NCBI GenBank assembly: GCA_020846025.1 | Contig: JADLER010000159.1 | Location: 1-51,012, forward strand | Direction of reading: 5' to 3' | DNA: 51,012 nucleotides | DNA from: Bacteroidia bacterium | Lineage (GTDB): Bacteria; Bacteroidota; Bacteroidia; B-17B0; Aurantibacillaceae | Shown: positions 38,901-46,186 of the stretch, piece by piece | Layout: every line of letters starts with the position of its first letter | Numbering within the stretch: position 1 is the first letter of the stretch | Translations under genes and position numbers: made by a program | The notes under the pieces: generated by a model | Told to the model about the DNA's origin: nothing | What the model saw: the letters and a program-made list of their open reading frames with translations, nothing else | The model's database searches: none

Positions 38901-41900
38901 TAAATGGTTCTGTTTCTGGTGTAACATCTACCGGGATTTGGTCGGGTGGTACTGGAACATTTACTCCAGGTAATACATCACTTAATACTTTATATTCACC
39001 AACAGCATCTGAGATTGCAGCAGGAACAGCTACTTTGATATTAACATCAACTAGTAATAATAATTGTAATCCAGTTACTGATACAATATTAATCAATTTC
39101 ACTAATCCTGCTACCGTTGATGCAGGTACTAATATTTCATTATGTCAAAATAATGTAACAACACCTTTAAATGGTAATGTAAGTGGTATAACAACAACAG
39201 GTGTTTGGATTGGAGGTTCAGGAACATTTAATCCAAATAATACCACATTAAATGCAAATTACACGCCAAGCCCTTCTGAAATATCTGCTGGTACAGCTTC
39301 TTTAGTTTTACAATCTACAAATAATGGTAACTGTAATCAAATTACAGACACAGTTTATATTAACTTTACTAGTCCGCCTGTAGTAAACGCTGGCGTTGAT
39401 ATTTTCACTTGTAGAAATAATATTAATACAGTGATATCGGGTGTTGTAAGTGGACCAACATCAACAGGTACTTGGTCAGGGGGAATGGGAACATTTAACC
39501 CTGGTAGTTCTGCATTAACAACTACTTATACACCAAGTGCTATTGAAGTGGCAGCTGGCTCTGTAACATTAACACTTACATCAACCAATAATGGAAATTG
39601 TAATCAAGTGCAAGATCAGGTTGTTATTAATTTTAGCGACCCAGCAACAGTTGCAGCTGGTCCTGATATTTCTGCTTGTATAAACAACGCCAATGTATCA
39701 TTAAATGGCTCGGTAAGTGGAATCACAACAACTGGTTTATGGTCTGGAGGTACAGGTACATATACCCCAAGCAACACATCATTAAACACTTTGTATTCAC
39801 CAAGTGCTGCAGAGTTAGCACTCGGTTCAACAACTTTAATTTTAAATTCTACAAATAATAGTGGATGTAACTCAGTAACAGATACGCTTATTTTGAGTTT
39901 TACGAATGCTCCAGTTGTGGCGGCTGGTAATGACATGACACTATGTAAAAATAATGTATTAACAGCATTAACTGGAACTGTAAGTGGTGCAACTACTACT
40001 GGTGTTTGGGTTGGGGGTTCAGGATCGTATAATCCAAGTAGCGCAGCTTTAACAACTAGTTATACACCAAGCGCTTCAGAAATTTCCTCTGGAACTGCTA
40101 CGTTAGTATTACAATCAACTAATAATGGAAATTGTAATCAGGTAGTAGATACTGTGTTAATTCATTTCACAAATGAACCAGTGGTTTATTCGGGTCCAGA
40201 TATTACAGTATGTGCTAATAATCCTACAATAGCCATCAGTGGAACGGTTACTGCAGGAACTACAACTGGTGTTTGGTCAACAAGCGGAGGTGGTTCTTTC
40301 TCTCCTTCTACTACTTCTTTAACATCAGTATATAATATCGATCCAGCTGATATTGCTCAAGGTAGTATCACTATCAAATTAACCTCGACGAACAATGGAA
40401 ACTGTAATGCTGTTTCAGATAGTTTAGTGGTAAACATTACGCCTAAACCTACAGTAGATGCAGGCTTAAATGATACCATCTGTGCAAATCAAATGTTCTA
40501 TCCATTAAATGGTTCGGTAACTAATGGCGCTAGTGCTGGTGTATGGACAACATTGGGTAATGGTACATTTGGCAATCCAAATAACTTATCTACAACTTAT
40601 ACTTTAGGCCAAGCTGATACAACTGCAGGTGTTGTTAAAATTGTATTAACTTCGACAGGGGGTAATTGTTTGCCAGAAACAGATACATTACAGATTGTAC
40701 TTGCAAAAATTCCTCAAGTAGATGCAGGACCAAATAATATGATATGTGATAATGAACGTATCCTATTAAACGGTAGTGTCATAGGACTAACAACTACAGG
40801 AGTATGGACAACTCTAGGAACAGGGGTATTTACACCAGACGATTCATTATTAACTACTTATTATCAACCTTCGCCATTAGATGTGGCAAATGGTTATGTT
40901 AACTTAGTGCTTACATCAACTTATAATAAAGGATGTTTGGCTGTTACGGATACTGTAAGATATACTTTTAAACCTACACCAGTGTCTGACTTTAATAGTA
41001 ATAATGTGTGTGCAAAAACAGCTACTAGTTTTACAGACACATCAGTACCTACTGCTAGCTTAACAGGTTCATGGTGGGATTTTGGAGACATGAATACTTC
41101 TACTGTTAATAACCCAACACATGCTTTTACAAATCCAGGAACATACACGGTAACACACGTGGTTTATAGTAATAATGGCTGTAATGATACCATTAAAAAA
41201 ACAATTGATGTATATTTCTTACCACAAGCATTCTTCTATAACTCAACATCATGTGTAGGTAATAGTACACAATTTGTAGATTCCTCTAAAACTTTATCTG
41301 GAAATATCATACAGTGGCAATGGAATTTTGGCGATTCTCAAACATCTTCAATCCAAAACCCTCAACATGGTTTTGCAACGCCTACTGTATATACAGTATC
41401 TTTAGTGGTTACATCTTCATTAGGCTGTAAAGACACGATTCAAAAAGCTGTAACGGTTATTTCTGGCCCTACTGCAGATTTTAGTATCAATCCAAATCCA
41501 GTACAATCTTTAGAGACTGTAAACTTTACTGATTTATCTACAGGTCCTGCTTCTTTAACTAATTGGTATTGGCAATTTGGTGACTCAATGGCAAGTAACG
41601 AACAAAATCCAACTCATATTTATAATACACAAGGAGATTTAAGTGTTTTCTTAGTAGTGAAAGATATTAATGGCTGTATTGACACAGTAAGAAAAGATAT
41701 TACGGTAATATTATTGCCCGATGTTCCTACGGCATTCTCACCAAATGGAGATGGGCAAAATGATATCTTCCGCGTAAGAGGAGGGCCATTCAAATCAATT
41801 AATTTTAGAGTTTATAATAACTGGGGTCAATTAATCTTTGAAACTAACGATCAAAAACAAGGATGGGATGGTACCTACCAAGGCATAGATCAACCATTAG

Positions 41901-41983
41901 GCGTTTATGTGTGGGTAGTAGATGTTGAGATGCTCAGTGGTAAACAAGTTAAGAAAACAGGTGACGTTACATTATTAAGATAA
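35891..41983 (+). CDS. Giant T9SS type B surface protein B (IgGFc-binding-like N-terminus, 14 Cys-pair repeats, PKD domains)
   Basis: A 2030-aa paralogue of protein A with the same plan: signal peptide (1-22, ending VAAQ), IgGFc-binding-like domain (about 23-450, with TQNNTVVWITPR, GHAANVTY, NGNATLVPASAFTVVPGT), 14 tandem repeats of about 89 aa (452-1698), three PKD-like domains (about 1699-1935; cores WWDFGD, WQWNFGD, WYWQFGD), and a type B sorting domain (1939-2030: TAFSPNGDGQNDIF, RVYNNWGQLIFET, QPLGVYVWVV). The ATG at 35891 lies inside the end of the SprF-like gene, in another frame, and gives a perfect signal peptide. A second SprF-like gene begins one base after the stop. N-terminal domains of A and B are clearly related but well diverged, so the pair is an old duplication. 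Confidence 0.92.
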   Translation: MRKIINSLLLLIFLVASKPVAAQIDTVFWFAAPWITVGHANRVPIVMRISTFNQPTTVRIQQPAGTYDTTFTIAANSLFSKFLSHIVNQVENSPADVVHNRGLKITSDFPITVVYEIVTSGNNPETYSLKGQNGMGYEFVCPFQTQRFNWAFSPIAKSQIDVVATQNNTVVWITPRCNVVGHAANVTYSIMLNAGQSYAIENVTNNTNVPGQNLSGTIVVADKPISVTVTDDSVRGVTGCMDALGDQIVPVEVVGMNYIINKGGLYAAETEGAYIVATQNFTQVNIDDGVVTTVLLNKGDTYYYHIANPLTYITSDKNIYVIHVSGFGCEMGEAIIPPLNCAGSEQISFTRTNAQTFILNVLCKTTATGNFLLNGNATLVPASAFTVVPGTGGLWSGAQITYSTSQIPVGVTNLLRNTHPVDSIFSMGVINGGAGTGCYYHYMSSFLRRVYTNAGIDQNICTATTQTISLSGTVDGGAVAGVWTTTNGTGTFANPNNLSTTYTLSPSDFALPQVKFVLSSVGNCTPVRDTVVLNVFQSPTVNAGLNQSLCKNNISNIPINGSVAMAAGSNWTTSGSGSFGNPGALSTTYLPSPADLSNDSVKIYLTSTGSMNGCPNKQDSLMLYFTPSPTIAISPVTSMCANNATIVISGTVTGATNTGIWSGGAGSYNPGTTSLTNTYVPTPTEIATGSVNIVLASTNNGNCKVVKDSIQVSFTPAPVVQPGSNLLICRNNPSSVLSGTVSGPTTTGIWSGGSGTFNPNNTTLNAIYVPTPAELAAGSVTLTLSSTGNGNCNQVQNSMVINFTNPASVGAGSDISVCKNNPLPVVNGSISGPTTTGVWTGGTGLFSPSNAALTATYTPSPAEIAAGTTTLVLTSTNNGNCNQVTDTVIVNFTNAPVVNAGFDLSICRNNINTSISGTVTGPTTTGNWTGGAGTYNPGSSALTSTYTPTPAELAAGSVTLTLVSTNNGNCNQEQDQLVINFTNPAVVAAGLDISACKNNANVALNGSVSGVTSTGIWSGGTGTFTPGNTSLNTLYSPTASEIAAGTATLILTSTSNNNCNPVTDTILINFTNPATVDAGTNISLCQNNVTTPLNGNVSGITTTGVWIGGSGTFNPNNTTLNANYTPSPSEISAGTASLVLQSTNNGNCNQITDTVYINFTSPPVVNAGVDIFTCRNNINTVISGVVSGPTSTGTWSGGMGTFNPGSSALTTTYTPSAIEVAAGSVTLTLTSTNNGNCNQVQDQVVINFSDPATVAAGPDISACINNANVSLNGSVSGITTTGLWSGGTGTYTPSNTSLNTLYSPSAAELALGSTTLILNSTNNSGCNSVTDTLILSFTNAPVVAAGNDMTLCKNNVLTALTGTVSGATTTGVWVGGSGSYNPSSAALTTSYTPSASEISSGTATLVLQSTNNGNCNQVVDTVLIHFTNEPVVYSGPDITVCANNPTIAISGTVTAGTTTGVWSTSGGGSFSPSTTSLTSVYNIDPADIAQGSITIKLTSTNNGNCNAVSDSLVVNITPKPTVDAGLNDTICANQMFYPLNGSVTNGASAGVWTTLGNGTFGNPNNLSTTYTLGQADTTAGVVKIVLTSTGGNCLPETDTLQIVLAKIPQVDAGPNNMICDNERILLNGSVIGLTTTGVWTTLGTGVFTPDDSLLTTYYQPSPLDVANGYVNLVLTSTYNKGCLAVTDTVRYTFKPTPVSDFNSNNVCAKTATSFTDTSVPTASLTGSWWDFGDMNTSTVNNPTHAFTNPGTYTVTHVVYSNNGCNDTIKKTIDVYFLPQAFFYNSTSCVGNSTQFVDSSKTLSGNIIQWQWNFGDSQTSSIQNPQHGFATPTVYTVSLVVTSSLGCKDTIQKAVTVISGPTADFSINPNPVQSLETVNFTDLSTGPASLTNWYWQFGDSMASNEQNPTHIYNTQGDLSVFLVVKDINGCIDTVRKDITVILLPDVPTAFSPNGDGQNDIFRVRGGPFKSINFRVYNNWGQLIFETNDQKQGWDGTYQGIDQPLGVYVWVVDVEMLSGKQVKKTGDVTLLR
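37244..40984 (+). repeat. Array of 14 protein-coding repeats (about 267 bp each) in surface protein B
   Basis: Residues 452-1698 are 14 units averaging 89 aa, of the same family as in protein A, again each with two fixed cysteines except that the first unit reads NICTATT where others read C(K/R/A)NN. The first two and last three units are the most divergent (with WTT rather than WSGG), the middle nine the most uniform. Confidence 0.92.
38582..40183 (+). repeat. Two copies of an 801-bp three-repeat super-unit in surface protein B
   Basis: Units starting at 38582, 38849 and 39116 match those at 39383, 39650 and 39917, each exactly 801 bases apart. Diagnostic shared features: CRNNINT in the first pair, VAAG-x-DISAC with NTSLNTLYSP in the second, and ATLVLQSTNNG / ASLVLQSTNNG in the third. 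Confidence 0.8.
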
Positions 41984-41984
41984 C

Positions 41985-42980
41985 ATGAAAAAGAAACTAC
42001 TAATATTTTACAGTTTTTTATGCTTAACAATTTTAAACATAAAAGCTCAGGATTTCCATCTATCGATGTATGATGCAGGTCCTTTATTTTTAAATCCAGC
42101 TTTAACAGGTGTTGTAGATGCTAATTTAAGAGTTCATGCTCAATACCGAAACCAATGGCAAGCGGTGGCATTTAAACCATATAATACAGCATTAATAAGT
42201 TTAGATGCTTCAAAAGGTAAGTGGGGGTTTGGAGGTCAAATAATTAACATGCGTGCTGGGGTAGGTAATTATAATGTTTTACAAGGCTTGTTTTCAGCGT
42301 CGTATGCCGTGCCTTTAGATAAGTATAAACGTAATAACTTGTCGTTTGGGATACAAGCTGGTGCAACTCAAAAACGTGTTGAAGCAGGTTTATACACTTT
42401 TGATAATCAATATAACACTTCTAATGGAGGTTTCTTTGATAAGAGTATTGCTTCTGGAGAGACCTATAGTCGTCAGTCGTTTGTAACTGAACAAGTAAAT
42501 GCTGGTTTTATGTATTTTAATTCTAAGCAACAAGCACGATTAAATCCTTTCTTTGGGTATTCAGTTTTTAACTTAACCATGCCTAAAGAAACATATTATG
42601 GTTATAATAATCGTTTGCCAATGCGACATTATGCTCACGCAGGACTAAGAATTAATGTTACTGAATTATTTTACGTGTTGCCTAAGGTGTTAATTATGAT
42701 GCAGAAAAACGCCATGGAACAACTTTATTCTGTGGATATGGGTTACTTTTTTAAAGAACAAGAGTTTTATGCATTAGCAGGATTGAATTATCGTGCACAG
42801 GATGCTGCAGTAATTTATGTAGGTGCTAGAAAAGACAATTATATTCTAAAAGTTGGTTACGATGCTAATGTGTCATCATTAAAAGAAGCATCAAAATATA
42901 GAGGTGCATTTGAAATTTCATTTACTTACATGGCCAAAAAATCAAACAAACAAACTGTACGCCATTGCCCTAGATTATAA
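41985..42980 (+). CDS. PorP/SprF-family T9SS outer-membrane protein, partner of surface protein B
   Basis: A 331-aa protein: signal peptide (about 1-21, ending IKAQ) and the PorP/SprF core DFHLSMYDAGPLFLNPALTG, then YRNQWQAVAFKPYNT, ISLDASKGKWGFGGQI and alternating strands of a beta-barrel, ending in HCPRL, a terminal Cys-Pro-Arg seen in many PorP-like proteins. It differs substantially from the copy at 34918, which fits specialisation to a different cargo, protein B encoded one base upstream. It probably acts in the outer membrane to guide or hold the type B cargo. The PorE-like gene begins four bases after its stop. Confidence 0.92.
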   Translation: MKKKLLIFYSFLCLTILNIKAQDFHLSMYDAGPLFLNPALTGVVDANLRVHAQYRNQWQAVAFKPYNTALISLDASKGKWGFGGQIINMRAGVGNYNVLQGLFSASYAVPLDKYKRNNLSFGIQAGATQKRVEAGLYTFDNQYNTSNGGFFDKSIASGETYSRQSFVTEQVNAGFMYFNSKQQARLNPFFGYSVFNLTMPKETYYGYNNRLPMRHYAHAGLRINVTELFYVLPKVLIMMQKNAMEQLYSVDMGYFFKEQEFYALAGLNYRAQDAAVIYVGARKDNYILKVGYDANVSSLKEASKYRGAFEISFTYMAKKSNKQTVRHCPRL

Positions 42981-42984
42981 AATT

Positions 42985-45042
42985 ATGAGAAGACTATTAT
43001 TCATTTTTGTTACTTTATCTACTATTAATGTATTTGCTCAATCAAAACATTTGTGGTTGAAATATGCTGATGATGCTTTTGCAAAAAAAGATTATGCTAC
43101 GGCCATTGATTATTATAAAAAAATAACGGATGACACAACTGCCCTAAAAATAATGGTGTTACCTTATGAAGTGCAATTGGTAAATTTAAAAACAAAAGAT
43201 TTTCAACCAGATACCACAAAACGTTTAGGTAAGGAACGTAAGGCAAAAATTTCTAAATTAGATTATGTTAATCATCAGTTAGCACATTCATATCGGTTAA
43301 ACTTTGATTATCAAAATGCGGTTGTCCATTTTAAAAAAGTAGTGGATAATGGTTCGTATCCAGAAGATATGAATTATTATGCTTTAGCTTTATTGCAAAC
43401 CAAAAATTACGATACTGCTTTATTTATATATGATATATTAATGGAGTCTGAGAAAAATGACTCATTGAAAAAGATCTTTCAGAAAAATTTAAGCTCTTGT
43501 TATTTTGCATTAGATTCAAATAGTCACAAAGAACTTATTTCCGTTAAAAAAATGGATACTACAGTGTTTAATGTAGGTACTTCCAACTTTGCGCCTATGT
43601 ATTGGAATAGCCCAACCAAGCTATTATTCACGAGTGCCCGAAAAGGAGGCGTGTTGTTAAATCCAGAAAAACAAGATTCAAGATATTTATGTGATTTGTA
43701 TTATACTGAATTAAAAGATACAGGTTGGGCAAAGGCAACTAATTTTGGTCGCCCTGTAAACACTGGATTACATGAAGGATCAAGTGTGATATCATCTGAT
43801 GATATTATGTTTTATACACGATGGAGCGATGCAAATAGAAATGAATCGTTTATATACATGGCTAAGATGAAAGATGGCTATTTCTATGAGTCGTATAAAT
43901 TAACAGAAACTGTAAATAAGCCTGGCTATAAGGCTATGCAACCGTATGTTTCTTTTGATGGTACTAAATTATTTTTCTCTTCTAATCGCCCTGGAGGACA
44001 TGGTGGATTCGATTTGTATGTATGTAATATTGATGAAAAAGGTTTAACGGGTGAAGCTAGAAATTTAGGGCCAGTGATTAATACATCTGGCGATGAAGTA
44101 ACTCCATTTTTTCATACCATATCCAATACCTTATTTTTTAGCTCCAATGGTCATGTGGGTATGGGTGGTTTGGATGTTTTTAAGAGTTCATTAAATACAG
44201 ACGACTCGGTATATGCAAAACCAAAAAACTTAGGAAATCCTATTAATTCGAGTAAAGACGATGCTTATTTTATTTTAGATAGAACACAAGCAAAAGGATA
44301 TTTTTCGAGCGATAGAGAAGATTGTCCTGGTGGAAATTGTTATGATATTTATGAATTTGAAAATGAACCAATCTTATTTGATATTACTGGTACAGTTTAC
44401 GATTATGATAATTTGGAACCAATTGCTGGTGCTTTGGTTACATTAAAGGATGTAACAGGGGAAGAGGAGCCTCAGTTTTTAATTACAAATGATAAGGGGG
44501 TTTATTTTTCAACATTAAAAGTAGATAAACAATATTTCTTAAAAGCTCAGAAAAAAGGTTACCAAGCAAGTTCTGCTAGTGCAACAACTAAAGGATTAAC
44601 AGAAACCACTCATATTGTACAAGATTTCACTCTAACATTAATTCCTCAAGAAGATGTGGTGATTGAAGGGATTGAATATGACTTTAACAAAGCAACTTTA
44701 CGTCCTAAATCAATGGAAGTATTGGATAAAATTTATGATTACTTAGTTTTAAATGATAATTTTAGTATTGAAATTAACTCTCATACTGATACACGAGGTA
44801 GTGATAAATTAAATCAAAAATTATCACAAGCTCGCGCTCAATCGTGTGTTACTTATTTAATTAGTAAGGGGATTAAGAAGGAACGTTTATTGCCTACAGG
44901 TTACGGAGAATCAAAACCTTTGGTAAGTGATGAAGAAATCGCCAAATTTACACCTAAAAGCGAGGAGTGGGAGGCTGCCCACCAAAAAAATAGAAGAACA
45001 GCATTTAAGGTGTTAAAAGAGGAGGATTTAAGAAAAAAATAG
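42985..45042 (+). CDS. PorE-like TPR / propeller / CRD / OmpA protein
   Basis: A 685-aa periplasmic protein from the ATG at 42985, which gives a clean signal peptide (1-19, ending VFAQ); an in-frame ATG at 42904 would put 27 non-signal residues in front and overlap the SprF-like gene. Domains in order: TPR-like helices (about 21-185), a PD40/WD40-like propeller (about 195-460, with LFFSSNRPGGHGGFDLYV and LFFSSNGHVGMGGLDVFK), a carboxypeptidase-regulatory-like beta-sandwich (about 464-550: DITGTVYDYDNLEPIAGALV), and an OmpA C-terminal peptidoglycan-binding domain (about 560-680) with Asp602 and Arg617 in the HTDTRGS ... SQARA motif. This is exactly the PorE architecture of the T9SS. It likely anchors the PorP/SprF-like proteins to peptidoglycan. 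Confidence 0.88.
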   Translation: MRRLLFIFVTLSTINVFAQSKHLWLKYADDAFAKKDYATAIDYYKKITDDTTALKIMVLPYEVQLVNLKTKDFQPDTTKRLGKERKAKISKLDYVNHQLAHSYRLNFDYQNAVVHFKKVVDNGSYPEDMNYYALALLQTKNYDTALFIYDILMESEKNDSLKKIFQKNLSSCYFALDSNSHKELISVKKMDTTVFNVGTSNFAPMYWNSPTKLLFTSARKGGVLLNPEKQDSRYLCDLYYTELKDTGWAKATNFGRPVNTGLHEGSSVISSDDIMFYTRWSDANRNESFIYMAKMKDGYFYESYKLTETVNKPGYKAMQPYVSFDGTKLFFSSNRPGGHGGFDLYVCNIDEKGLTGEARNLGPVINTSGDEVTPFFHTISNTLFFSSNGHVGMGGLDVFKSSLNTDDSVYAKPKNLGNPINSSKDDAYFILDRTQAKGYFSSDREDCPGGNCYDIYEFENEPILFDITGTVYDYDNLEPIAGALVTLKDVTGEEEPQFLITNDKGVYFSTLKVDKQYFLKAQKKGYQASSASATTKGLTETTHIVQDFTLTLIPQEDVVIEGIEYDFNKATLRPKSMEVLDKIYDYLVLNDNFSIEINSHTDTRGSDKLNQKLSQARAQSCVTYLISKGIKKERLLPTGYGESKPLVSDEEIAKFTPKSEEWEAAHQKNRRTAFKVLKEEDLRKK

Positions 45043-45138
45043 GCTAATATTTATCTTTTAACAAAATAGAAATGTTAAATAAATAGACAGTGGCTTAGTT
45101 TTTGTTAAATTAGATTAATAATTCAAACAATTAAACAA

Positions 45139-46104
45139 ATGAAAACAAGTAAAATTTTATTAGCTGTAATCGCTTTATCGGTTATAGGTGCAGTAACTTT
45201 TTCAAGTTGCCGAAAGAGTAAAGCCTTTAGAAAAGAAGATGGTCAAACCTCTGCCGATTCTAGAACTGCTCAAGGTGAAAACGATGCTGCTATAAGTGAT
45301 ATTAATGATGTAGTGAGTAATCAACCTTTATTACATGGTCGAACCAATGGCACCTCAAATTCTAATGGAATTATGGGTAATATTTGTGGTTTAACGGTAG
45401 ATACAAATGGTGCTTACATGGGGACTATTAATTTACATTTTAATGGAACAACTTGTAATAATCGTACCCGCGAAGGAGATATTCGTTTAACTATCTTAGA
45501 TTATGCTTCTGGTAAACGCTGGAAGGATGCAGGCTGTGTAATGAAAGTAGAGTATTTTTTATATAAAGTAACTCGTGCTTCTGATGGTAAAAGTGTGAGA
45601 TTGGAAGGTATTCAATATTTAACTAACGTAAGTGGTGGAACATGGTTTGATTTATTATTCTTAGGTCAACCAAACTTAGTATCTACAGTAACTGGAGAGA
45701 ATTTAGCAGTAAATTTTGATAACTCTAGTACTGCTGTATATAATATCAATCGTAAATTCACTTATACTTGGGCAAACAATATTTTAACATGTACTGGTGA
45801 AGGTATAGGTTCAGCTGATGGATTAAGTAATTTAGAAAACTACGGTACTACTCGTGATGGAGATCCATTTACTAGTCAAGTTATTACACCAGTTGTTTGG
45901 AATACAACGTGTGGTGCTTGGGCGCCAATTCAAGGAGAGGTAGATATTAAAGTTGATAGCAAAGACTTTAAGTTAAATTGTTTATTTGGTGTTAATCAAA
46001 CAGGTAATGCAATAACAGTGGGGTCTAATAGTTGTCCTTATGGTTGGAAAGTAAGCTGGAAATATAAAAACAAAACAAATACTAAGGTATTAGGATACTG
46101 GTAG
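45139..46104 (+). CDS. Lipoprotein of unknown function
   Basis: A 321-aa lipoprotein with signal peptide and lipobox FSSC (Cys about 24) followed by the basic RKSKAFRKED and a disordered Ser/Asn/Gly-rich region to about residue 80. The folded part has an all-beta look with four or more cysteines (NICGLTVD, TTCNNRTREG, AGCVMKVE, LTCTGEG, TTCGAW, LNCLFG, NSCPYGW) that could pair after export. I recognise no family. It is 96 bases downstream of the PorE-like gene, has no perfect promoter of its own, and is followed by a terminator, so it may be the last gene of the surface block or a separate unit. Confidence 0.8.
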   Translation: MKTSKILLAVIALSVIGAVTFSSCRKSKAFRKEDGQTSADSRTAQGENDAAISDINDVVSNQPLLHGRTNGTSNSNGIMGNICGLTVDTNGAYMGTINLHFNGTTCNNRTREGDIRLTILDYASGKRWKDAGCVMKVEYFLYKVTRASDGKSVRLEGIQYLTNVSGGTWFDLLFLGQPNLVSTVTGENLAVNFDNSSTAVYNINRKFTYTWANNILTCTGEGIGSADGLSNLENYGTTRDGDPFTSQVITPVVWNTTCGAWAPIQGEVDIKVDSKDFKLNCLFGVNQTGNAITVGSNSCPYGWKVSWKYKNKTNTKVLGYW

Positions 46105-46126
46105 TATTGTAAATATATAGAATAAC

Positions 46127-46156
46127 AAAAAGGGCTTCGTTTTGAAGCCTTTTTTG
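46127..46156. terminator. Bidirectional Rho-independent terminator
   Basis: GGCTTC (46133-46138) and GAAGCC (46144-46149) form the stem core, extended by one G-U pair and A/T pairs, with a loop of about 5 bases and flanking A and T runs, so both strands read a stem followed by T. It lies between the convergent lipoprotein gene (stop 46104) and VWA gene (stop 46187) and can serve both. Confidence 0.8.
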
Positions 46157-46186
46157 TTTGAACCCAAAAAAGATAGTAGGATTCAG

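Noticed and set aside
29057-41983. Phase-variable simple repeats or slippage tracts in the adhesin genes
   Set aside because: The repeats are 267 bp, diverged at silent sites, and in frame; I see no homopolymer or short tandem tract near the start codons or promoters that would switch expression.
42904-42984. Upstream in-frame ATG (42904) for the PorE-like gene
   Set aside because: It would add 27 residues without signal character and overlap the SprF-like gene by 77 bases; the ATG at 42985 gives a clean signal peptide.
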